NCBI RefSeq assembly: GCF_000003815.2
Contig: NC_049980.1
Coordinates: forward strand, 30,807,045-30,871,044
DNA from: Branchiostoma floridae
Taxonomy: Eukaryota > Chordata > Leptocardii > Amphioxiformes > Branchiostomatidae
Direction of reading: 5' to 3'
Length of the DNA: 64,000 nucleotides
Under the pieces are notes generated by a model that saw only the letters and a program-made list of their open reading frames with translations, was not told the DNA's origin and did no database searches. Of the stretch, positions 1 through 11,200 are shown piece by piece; position 1 is the first letter of the stretch; the number at the start of each line of letters is the position of its first letter. The position numbers and the translations under genes were made by a program.

Positions 1-1669
1 AGAGCACGCCAGTCTGTCTGAAAAAATCCGTGACGAGTGAAGGTAACAACTATATAGGAGAGCTATATGGCCTCCTACTTGCTGCAAACTTCATAAAAGA
101 TACTAACACACATGGGAAGAACATCATAATAATGTGTGACTGTAAAGCTGCCATTGAGGCTGTATTAAACGCTGGAGCACCTAGGAGCAACTTTGACACA
201 ACAATCCTAACAAGGAAAGCAATTACTGAAATAACTGAAAATGGAAATACTGTAAATGCATTTAATTTTGCGGGGATTTAATTTCGCGGTAGCGGCAAAA
301 TGGACATTTCGCGGTGGATTTAATTTTGCGGTAGCGCCATCCCGCGAAATTCAATACATTTTCAGCACTGTAGTCACGAACTGCCGTGTAAAACCCGGCG
401 CCTCTACAAACCGCCAGTCGGAAAACACTTGCTGGTTACCCGGTAAGGGTCCTATACAGACGGATAGAACAGTTTCCATGCTTTTGACTTGTTCTTGCGT
501 GAGCAACTGTTACTGATCTAATCGTATCTACCCTGTCAATACGTAATAGTATACAGTAGTACAGTACTGTAATACAGTTGGTCGTATGAAAAAACTACAT
601 GTGTGTCGTCAGTCAAGACTTCACCGTAGTAAGTATGTCAAACATTTCATTATACAGTGACAAAGACAGTAGTAGTATGTACATGGAGCGGAAAAGGGGC
701 ACCTTAGGCGGCGCCAGCAGACGAAATATTCGCGGTGGATTTAATTTCGCGGTGAAGCGGCCGCCGCGAAAACCGCGAATATTAATCCACCGCGAATATT
801 TCTGCATTTACAGTAATGTACAAATAGTCTGGACTCCTGGGCACATGGGCATACCTGGTAATGAGATGGCAGATGGTCTAGCGAAGGAAGCGGCCAGACA
901 AGCAATGACAGAAGAACACATGAAGACGCCACATTTAACGAAACAAGACATAAGAAAAGAACTCAGAGAAAATTCTACGAAAAGCTGGCAGAACAGATAT
1001 GACATGTCAATGCAGTCCCTGACCACGCACAATGCAATCAAAAACGTGGGTGCAAGAAGGATTGGAAATAAGACGTACAGAAAAGGAAACGTATCATTGA
1101 ATCAAGTGTTAAGTGGACACACAAGGCTGAACTGCATGGAAATACATACTAATCCAGAATGTGAGACAGACAAGTGTGAACAGTGCAAGAGACCAGAAAC
1201 CATCGACCATTACCTGCGGGATTGTTGCAAATATGAAAAAGAAAGAGAAGAGCTAGAGAGGGAAACATACATGTGTCTAAAAGAGGAAGACCAGCTAGAG
1301 AGAACAGGAAGTCTGGAAATATACTCTGGCACCCTGGAGGAAATCAGCAGAGAAGGATCAGAGAGGCTACAAAAGGCAATGATGGATTACATCCTAGAAA
1401 CAAAACGTTTTTGAATGACTGGAAACTGATAACACACATGTGAAGTAAGATCATACACATGTGAAAGGAACGGAGAAGAACATTAGGATGATGTAGAAAA
1501 GAGAGAAAGAAAGAGTACCGACAGATGTGTGCCGCATGCCGACCAATTGGAAAAAAGCAGCAAGAGAAGTACACAAGAGAAAGAAGCACAGTGAGAGAGA
1601 AAAGACAGCACATGTGACCATCTTCCGACGAAACAAGCGGATAAATATTATAGAGACAACAACAACAAA
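1..1669 (+). pseudogene. Non-LTR retrotransposon remnant, RNase H region and 3' end
   Basis: Two coding blocks, 1-249 and 814-1414, together look like the C-terminal RNase H region of a LINE ORF2. The first holds GELYGLLLA (catalytic Glu) and MCDCKAAIEA (catalytic Asp). The second holds WTPGHMGIPGNEMADGLAKEA-type sequence (the final His/Asp part of RNase H), then a Cys/His cluster (CETDKCEQCKRPETIDHYLRDC) typical of the ORF2 tail. The stop is at 1412-1414, followed by an A/G-rich 3' UTR and an (AAC)n tail near 1656-1669. The blocks are separated by a palindromic MITE (250-813). A frame change near position 38 also breaks the reading: EHASLSEKIRDE in one frame meets SEGNNYIGE in another. It is a dead, 5'-truncated copy; the clade was not determined. 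Confidence 0.8.
250..813. mobile_element. Palindromic MITE, CTGTAAATGC family, long copy (A)
   Basis: Terminal inverted repeats CTGTAAATGCA / TGCATTTACAG are flanked by TA on both sides (248-249 and 814-815), the pattern of a Tc1/mariner/pogo-type insertion. The subterminal sequence is rich in the motif TTCGCGGT and its complement, as in copies at 18043, 36191, 41438, 44023 and 57751. This copy is 564 bp against about 208 bp for the others; roughly 350 bp in the middle (370-720) are absent from the short copies. It interrupts the RNase H domain of the host retrotransposon. No transposase is seen. Confidence 0.8.
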
Positions 1670-2229
1670 TGTTTGCTGTGCTGTAAAATCATGACACCCC
1701 AAATTTATTTTCACGCTGATATAGGATTAGTTCGACTGCAAACTCCATGAAAACATCCTTTTCACTCTAACAGCAAAAATAAAAGAATCTACTGTAATAA
1801 TGTCTTTATAAATTATAGACAAACGTGACTTGTCCACACACAAATTATTCTCCAAAGATAGTATATAATTTGTTCCAACATGCAAAAAAAGGCACCCCAC
1901 AGTCTTACCGTTACTCAGAAAGTAGAAAACCATTTTGCAGATTTCCAGATCAGTCCTGAACTGAAGAAAAAGAAAGACCAAGTTGACGAAAGAAAACCAC
2001 CACGACCAACTTCCCTCAAACCGGAAGTATCCTGTGTAGTGAGGTCAAAGGTGAAGGGTGAATATTTCGAGATAAAATTTAATATAAAATTCAAGTACAA
2101 CAAAAACAGTATGAATTAATGTTGGTATCATGTTACATTTATTAGATGAACATTACCCCTAGCAGTCGTTGATAGGATATAATTTGTAAAAAAAAAAATT
2201 ATTTAGTGACCGATTTCGGATCAAGTTAC

Positions 2230-2241
2230 TTTCCCGCGAAA
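2230..2241 (+). promoter_or_regulatory. E2F-like site in ESCO promoter
   Basis: TTTCCCGCGAAA lies 11 bp upstream of the proposed ESCO start codon and matches the E2F consensus TTTSSCGC on both strands. More GCGGGAAA-like copies follow at about 2269-2278, 2290 and 2307-2315, in exon 1 and the start of intron 1. The start-codon context CCAAGATGGCGGG also resembles a YY1 site. Cell-cycle control of ESCO genes through E2F is plausible from the family; occupancy is inferred. Confidence 0.55.
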
Positions 2242-2252
2242 AACGAGCCAAG

Positions 2253-5200
2253 ATGGCGGGATTTGAAAGCGGGAAACGAAGGTAAGCTCGGGAAAATCGT
2301 GATTTGTGCGGGAAACAAGGAAACATCTGCTCCCAAACTGCGCCTAGATACGTGCTAACTGATAAGGAATGTACATGTCGAGGCTATATTAACGTGTGCG
2401 GTAAATGCACTCTCTGTTGGAAAGATACGTTTCGCGCCTCTCATCATGTTATGTCATGGTCATGCAAAATATGCTTGCGGTATATTCTTTCCCTTTTCCA
2501 AAACAGATGAACTGAAAATGAATACTATGCTAACGTTGCATTGCTTTTAGACATTCTGTGGCATATTTGAAGTGGTGCTTCATGAACAAGTCTGTCCTTA
2601 AGTTGATTATAGCTCCAGATTGTATTGAAATCAGGAAGGGGGAGGGGCTAAAATCTCTATCAAAACCAAGCCTACTGAAGTTGTCATCTTCAACCGAGTC
2701 GAAGCATAAAGCGTATTCAAGTATTTAGCAGTGCAGTGAGGCTCTACTTTATAGCCACCACATCACAATGTGCTGGGGCTTGATGTTAGTGGCTAATGTC
2801 TCGAGCTACCTATACTGACAATGGGCTGCCGGCTTTACTGTACTTGTAGAAATGGTGAATGCATCTCACACGTCATGCCCAAGCTGGGACCCGACCCTGG
2901 GACCAACCCCCACCCACAGATCAAAATAAGCCCTCTCACAGAGATCAGAGCGCATGTGCCGCGACAGGAATTCTAGGTAATAATATTATGTCAAAGGTTA
3001 AGGGCCTTGAAAAAGAAAACAGTCCTTGTCTCTGCCATCCATTGCTTAACAACTTCCAGATGGGTTTTGTTTTCTTTTTGTGGGCCTTTACATTTGACAT
3101 ATTACCTAGAATTCCTGTCACCGCACATGCACTCTGATCTCTTTGACGAGTGTGAGAGGGCTTATTCCACGCAACATGCCAAAGCTGGGGCCCGACCCTG
3201 GGATTAAACCCCCACCCACATATCCACTGAATTTGATCCACATTGCAAAACAGTGTGAAAGTGTTACTAATTGCACCTCGGGGACATTTTGTTGCTCTAC
3301 TTGCTGATATTGAGAGAGGTTTGTGCCCCTTTTCTCCACAGGTCTCCACGTGGCACCAGACGAACTCCAAATGTACAGAAAAGAAAGCTGGACATGGTGG
3401 ACAGGTAGGTTTCTTTCTTAAATCTAACGGCTGACCGATAGTGATAGATTGATGTATGCAGATCGCGGAGTGGGCTCCTGAGCCACATCAGGAGCAACAG
3501 CAGAGGACAACCTTCCAGAGGTGCACAGATGGTCTCCTGAGACTGGACTGCCAAAGTGATGTCTGTAAAAGACATGCACCATTTTAGATCATTTCCCAAC
3601 CACATAAAATGCAATAATAAGTTTTCCAAGGAGAGTAGTTTGCTTGATGCACTAAATTGGTAAATCTATATTAGAAGCCTGTTCAAACTCAAAGTTTGAA
3701 TTGCATATATACTGGTTGAAAGTCAAAGGTGAAGGCCCCTAACTTGTAAACAGTTCTTGTTTAGATCATGCTTGATCAGGGCTCTTGCCAGCTCGAAATT
3801 TTTTTCCGTCAGCCAATTTCCACTGTCGCGAAAACACTATTCCAGGTGATAGAGAGACTGAACTGACACCTTGAAAAACGGGTTTTTAATGAGATTATCG
3901 TATGTGAAAGGGCGCCGACACACTTTGTCAACTATAATAACAATAGCAAAACAAACAGTGTGTAGCTTTTACTGCCGTGGACAGCGTCCCCAAGCTGCCT
4001 GTAGCTTCCACCAAGGATTTTTGTCCAGCAAGGTTGACAGATTGGTTTGAAAATTTTTCCGTCATACGCAGCAAATTTCCGTCAATTGACGGAAAAACGG
4101 ACGCTGGCTAGAGCCCTGTGCTTGATACATGTCAAGAAGTGTTAATCTCTTGATAGCCTTTTATGTATCCTACCTGCTGAGCACTGAAGACTAACTCAGT
4201 CACTGACAACTGTCTGCTACCGGTATAATATAAAATACATGTACTATCATTTGCTTTATTGCATTCTCACAGCAGAAGCAGCATAGAGAAATCCGACGAA
4301 GGATCCCAGCATTCCGCGCAGTCCTTTTACAACAAGTCATCAGCCAATAAGAAGCGGCCTTACATCGGCCCTTTGGAGAGGAAGTACCTGCGAGAGATCG
4401 AGGAGAAGAGAGCGCAGAGATCGCGAGAAAACTCGACAGAAAGGCTGAACGGCGAGACAAAGGTTTCTCCTACAGCCCCACCTGCTGGACCGAGGAAATA
4501 CATCATCACTGTACCTGTCAAGAACAAGACTGTCAAGAAAACGCCTGTAAGAAAGAGCCCAAGAAAATCTTCCAGCCCAAGCCTCACTCCTTCAAGGCGG
4601 AGTCCTAGGAAAGCCATGACACCCCAGTTGAAGAAGACGTCACCAAGCTCAGAGAAAGCGCGTACAGGGCTTACCAAATCCACTCCGCGGACCCCTCCTT
4701 TGAGTGTGAATGAGACTGTGTACACCCTTACGCCCTCCCTCTTTAGTGACATTGACAGCCAGGACACAGATGACACGGGCAGTTTGGCAAGTTGTGAATC
4801 TAACAGCATCATTGGCCCCACCCCACCCGTTGATGCCACCACTGTGATGTCACACAAGGATGGTCAGACGGGTACTCACATGATGGGCAGCCCGCAGAGA
4901 GCAAAGGCTTCCCAACAGGTCTCACCAAAATCCTCTCCAACACAGAGGCAGACAAAGCAAGTTACCTTGCATGCCTTTCTGAAGAAGAGTCCCCAGGGGA
5001 AAACAGATGGTAAGGTGGAGTCCAGAAAGTCAGCAGAGGTTGTGTCAGAACCTGTTTCAGAAGTTACTTCTGCAAGCACTGAGCAGGAGGAGTTACTGAT
5101 GGCATTTGAGGAACTTGCCAACGCTTCTGAGAGTAAGGAGGAGGAAGATGCCTGGAATGACACAGAGATAGACAACACACCATCAGTGTGTGGATCAGAA

Positions 5201-8200
5201 GACTTGTTTCCTGATTACAAATCAGGAGGCTTCGAAGGAAAGGATGGGACATACAAGAGTACAGCAGGAGACGAGGTTTCACCGTCTAAGTCAAGTTCAG
5301 ATTCTGGGTGTGGGTCAGAGGTGATGGAAGACTTGAGGGGCAGTGACCAATCAGGTCAGTTCCAGTGTTTAAACTTAAAGTTAAATTGTGAAATTTTACT
5401 GTTATTAAGGTCCTCAGTGAGAGGTACTGAGTTGCCATGACATTGTCTAACAAGCATGAAATTCTGATTGTCCAAGGTGGATACTAAGTCACATTTGGCG
5501 ACAGTAATTTTGTTGTATTCAACAAAATTTGCACCTCAAAATGCAGAAATTAGTGTTTAAGAGAGTTATGAATTTCAAAATTTTTCAATGGAGGATGCCC
5601 CCGGACTGCGATACTCATGCAGGGGGCGCTCGCTATGCAGCAAGATATTTGGACCCGCTTTGAAAAAACATAGCTATATGTCCGATAGGAGGCTACTAGA
5701 ACTTAGTAGAAGGTTACTTCAGAGTCTCACCTGTCATTGATTGTTTATTCCTTCCACAGGTGAACCTGAGGCCAAGCGGATGAAGAAGTGTTATCCCATC
5801 TTCTCATCTTCACCAAAACCGAGGTCTCGCCTCTTCAACAAAAGGTGAGTCGAAAGAGGGTCACAGTCTAAAATTCACTGTGCTGGCAAAAAAACACCCT
5901 TTCTGCCCTAGGAATCACATGTTTTGTCCACCACATTTGTCAGCTGATGGCTAGTTGCGCAGCGTTGGTTGCATCAAGGAGCTTTTATAAAGCATGGTTT
6001 CATGAATACCTCATTCAGTTGTATATCTATCATTTATGGCATTGTGAAAATGACAGTGTTGAGATGGAATAAATTCCACTGGTTTTGTCTTTATTTATCC
6101 CTTAAGAATGGCAGATGCATTCAGTTCTGTCTATTAGTATTACATTTATAATACAGTCAAACCTGCCCAAGACGACCACCCGGGGGACCGGGAAAAAGTG
6201 GTCAATTTGGGCAGGTGGTCGCTGAGAAGAGTATCGACTCAAAACATGGCCGATGCAAACTGTAAATTGTAAATTTAACCCCAAGCTTTTATCGAGATTT
6301 TATACGATACAGTGTTTTAAAGCTCAATATTTGTACACTAACGTTTTAGACAGTACGGGAACTTTGATGCTGTCAGTTACTATACAAGCCTTTATGCGTC
6401 GCTGTGTTCTTGATCACCGTATCTGAAATAACTACGGTGCACCTTTTGAAATTGATGCCCGGTACGTTCCGATAGTGTACTTATCCACGCGGGTGAATGT
6501 AACAGTACAGTTGGACAAAAGCACTACACAGATCTTTCTTTAAAAAGTATGAGGCTATATACATTTCAGCATTCGTTCACTTTATAATGATATCGATTTT
6601 TTTTTAAAACTAAAGTCGGATTTTCTTACAACGAAATTTCCTCCCATATTACAGTAGACTGCCCCATTGACCCGCCCATTGACCGCCGCCATCCTTATTC
6701 TAAACATAACATTGTAATGGCAGTCAAAATCCGACGCAAACTTGCCGATTTCGGCACAAAATCCCGCTAGTAATCATCAAAAATCGATGAAAACCTCAAT
6801 TTTGAAAATTATGTGGTCGTTATGGGTCCCAATTTCGGCCAGTCGCGGTCGCGTTGGCCAGTTGGTCGTTGAGAAAAGGTCGCTTAATACTTACGTCAAT
6901 GGAAAAAAAAATCGGGACCGAGAAAAAGCGGTCGAAGTGGCCAGGTGGTCGCTGAGAAGAGGTGGTCGCTCGGGCAGGTTTGACTGTACACTCAAAGGAG
7001 AAATGATGGTGCAAATGTTTTTACAGGAATATTTTTATTATATTAACTTAAGTTATTTTTCCACCTTCCTGGTTTCCAGTTCCCCACGTTCCAGCCCACT
7101 CTCAACCGGCAAACTGAAGTTACCGCGGAAATCTAAGGAGCCACAGGGGATGGAGCAGCTGATTATTGTAAGTACAAGTTAAGTGTTTAGGAAGTTTATC
7201 ATTATTTTGGAAAATCATATCCAGTTGCTTGAGTCACAGTACTGCTTTTTTGGCATATCTTAATAACTGGATGTCTAATCTTCATGAATGTTTAATATGG
7301 TACCTTAAGGTTTTGAGCAGTAGGTAGCTCTGGAGCTCATAAAAGTAGGCAAATGCCCCTCATTAGCTTTTTGGAACTGCAGTGTAATGCAGTTGGCCTT
7401 TTTGTTTGAAATGTTAATGATGGTTTGATAGCGCATCATGACATGTGGTCCTATCATGCCCCTTTGTATGTGTGCATTGTACTACAAGTTGTACTTTCCC
7501 ATATAATACCTCACATAGTACTTCCCAGTTTTACCTACAATTCTGTGGTGTTTCCTTCCCTACAGGATGCTGGACAGAAGAAGATCGGAGCGATCGTCTG
7601 TGAGACGTGCGGAATGCTGTACACAGTGGGACATGCTGACGACGAGGCTGCTCACCAGAAATATCACCACAAGTTCCTCAACTCTGTCAAGTTTGAGGTA
7701 AGGACTATAGGCCACGATACAGATAAACTGACATTCATGACAATTGGCCGGTAGCGCGCGTGTGCCGTGTATGTACATTCATCCGGGATATTTGTCATAG
7801 CCATGACGTTATCTCTCGTCTGTCGAGCTGTTTTCGTGCTTTCCAGTATCAGAGTTCTTAACCCAGGATTCATGTGTTCAAGCATTAGGTGGTGGTGTTG
7901 TTGTTGTTTTTCAGATGACAAAACTAAGTGAGTGTATATAACTTTCTAATTTAGGAGTTATGTTTTCAAGCATTATTTTACCCTATAACTATGACAGAGT
8001 TATAGGGTATCTAACAGATACACTACTCAAGGATGCTTTAACACATGTTTATCTGTGCTTGGTATACATCATACTTGTAAAGAGAAACTAATTTTCCCTG
8101 CTTTTGCCTTCATGTTAGATGTGAACAAAGGTCCTTAATGGCTTAAAGGAGCATACCTTCAAGTTATGGATGTTTCTCAAATGTCTTCCATTTTCTTACA

Positions 8201-11200
8201 GTTGAGCCATTTTTTATTGATTCAATGACTTTTGTTCTCAAGGGTTGGAAGAAAGAGCATGTGTTAGCCACATTCCACGATGGAAGAATAATCATGGTCT
8301 TGCCAGATGACCCCAAGTATGCCATCAAGAAGGTGGGTACTTTTTAACTACCAGGGTTCTAGCTAGGATGAAATTTTAGCGTAGTGGTACAGGCGAGGGA
8401 GCGAAGCGACCAAGCGCGAGGGCGCGAAGCGACGGAGGGGGGGATGGTGTGGAAGGGGGGCTTTCCCCCCTTCCACGGTATGGAGCTTTTGGAAATATAA
8501 AATTGAAATGGGCCATTCTTAGGGACCTATAAAAGGAAAATTGTTGTTTTCTCAATATGTATTCTTGATGGGTAATTCTTATACTTTTGCATCTTGTCAC
8601 TGTGTTACCCTTACAAAGGACCTTGTCACAAGATATCTTAACTCATACATAGAAACAAAAAATTAACAGGTAAACCTAGAAACAGGTAAGTAACATCATT
8701 TTACTAAAAGTTACTAGAGAGTCAAATCAAAGTTAAGAATTAATTTCAAAAGTCTGTAATCATTTCTACATACATTTCCAAATTTGCTTAGACTTCCTCA
8801 ATGTTCCTCCATTTCCATACAATGTTCAGAATACTGTATTCAATTCCATGGCAGTGGGAACAATGTTTACAATACTTGAAAAAAGAATGGCTACATCACA
8901 CTGCCAAAATCTTAACATGTTTATCAATGTAAGCCACTCTACCTCTCTTGCAAATCAATTCCAGAAATTTAGTGAGAGAAAGAACACAGAACACACTTAA
9001 CATTTTACACCTCCCCCTACATGTCATATCGTATTGCTGATTCCTCTGCAGGCACTACCAGAAGATAGAAAGAAAACACGTTCCTTTGAGACACACCAAA
9101 TATGGTTTAATGTATTCATCTATGAGGCGGGTCCCACGGCTTGTATGCACAATGCTCCTCCCACTGCACTGGGGCCGTGCTGGCGGCAAAACTTTTTAGA
9201 GGCTAAAGAGACTTGACTCCGCCCACTACACTAGACACAGTAGACAGTCTCTGGCACCAGCCTGCTGGCAGTGCAGACTCCGCCCTTTTGGGGGTGTTGT
9301 CTAGTCAGGTTTACTTTTGGGGAGGACAACCGGCGTTTGGAATTTCCAAAACAAAGACTGAACTGACAATATCTGATGATTAAATGACAAAAACAAATGC
9401 TCATAAAGCATATCTGATGGTAACAGTGCTCCAACTTTTTAAAAATATTTCACATTATATATTGTCAGCTTAGTTTTTACTTTGATAAAATGACCAAAAG
9501 TATCTGCTACTGTGACGAACTTTTTCAACAGCCTCCCACGGCCTGATCGGGACGTGCCAAGTGTATGAGGGACAAGTGTCTGATTATTATTTTTTCTATC
9601 CTTTAAAAATTATTGATGCAGTTTAGTGAGGGTAGGCGCGCAAGTTACGAGGTAAAAGCGTTGAGGACGAGGAGGAAACATATTTGTAGTTGTAGTTGTT
9701 CAAGTTCCACGAAAAAGATTGCCATACAAGGACACTCCCTCGGCAAGTCGTAATAAGCCAGTCTAGCCCAAATATGGCTCTGGGCTTGCCACATATGGGA
9801 GGGCAACATGAAGACCCGCCTCGGCCGTGCGCTCTGTGCACATGGGACCTGATAAGTCACGCCAGGCAGCGCCCACACATGTATTTGTGTTTTGCTCATT
9901 GCGATTCCCTCTGAAACAACTGAAACCAACGTTTTTTTACATTTGATCTGGCATTATTGCACAAATAAATACAGTCAAAATGCCGCTACTTTGTATTGAA
10001 AATAAGCGTAGCGGCCCCAAAATGAGCGTAGCGGTCCAAAATTTTAACGTAGCGGGCCGCTACGCAACTTTGCGCTAGCTAGAACCCTGACTACAATTCA
10101 TATCACGTAGATCAATGGACTGGCTTTAAATTTAGGGTTCATAGATAGAGACCCACCTAACACATTTCCAGCATCACAATCAGACACTTGGGATCTTGCC
10201 AATCTGTGATTCTACCAAATCACATTATCCCGACATAAACAGAAACCTGTCATCACTTTGCTGTTTCTATGTGTGTCCTTCATAACAGGCTGAAGAGGTG
10301 CGAGAGCTGGTTGATAATGAGTTGGGTTTTATCAAAGGTTACTCAACAACCCGCTCTAACTGCAAGGTTAGTACAAAGCACTTTTTTTGGTTTTCCCCAC
10401 GACACTATTCAGATACATGTATTTGCTATTCTAACAAGAATTGAAGCAGCAGAATATGGTATCGCAGCTTAGTGTTTGGTTTTGTATTGAAAAAGTGCCA
10501 CTTGTGTGGTAATCTAGTGTTACCAACTATGATTGAGGCTCACTTTCACTTCCAAGTAACGTTAGTTCACTTTTATCCGTAGAGAAACCTATATCCGTTG
10601 TTTAAAAAAAACAGGGTATTTGGTATTTGGGGATATCAAGTCGACGGATGGTGGTTTCAAACTGCAGTATTTTGAAAATATTGCAGTTTGAAACCACTGT
10701 CAGTTCACTTAAAATCCTTAAATACCCTGTTTTTAGAAACAACGGATATAGGTCACCCTACGGCTAAAGGTGAACCAACGTTTCGTTCAAGACTACCATG
10801 GAACAGGACAAAAACATTAAATAAATAACAAGGCAATGCATGACTCTTCTGATTATATGCTCTAAATCTCCGTTAGGTAGGCATGACTTTTTTTTAGTTG
10901 ATGAAAAAAACATGTTTTCTGTAATATGTGGGTTCTGTGATGTTTCGTGAGTTGTTTTTTTGTTGATGATGTACATCTATCTATTAGTACAAACTGGATG
11001 GGATATGAGCATCTTTTATAGAAAGTCTTACATGCAAACATGTTGTTGTCAGACACTGCTGTTCATCTCAAACGACAAGAGAGTGGTGGGCTGTGTGATC
11101 GCAGAGGAGATATCCAAGGTACGGGCTGCTTTCGAAAACCTCTGTCTAACAGTATCATAGCAATATACATTTTGTACATGTAGCTACAAGAAATGAGGAT

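Noticed and set aside
4259-4272. ATG at 4259 as the ESCO start
   Set aside because: It lies in an intron just before the acceptor CTCACAG. The exons at 2253 and 3342 join in phase to 4273.
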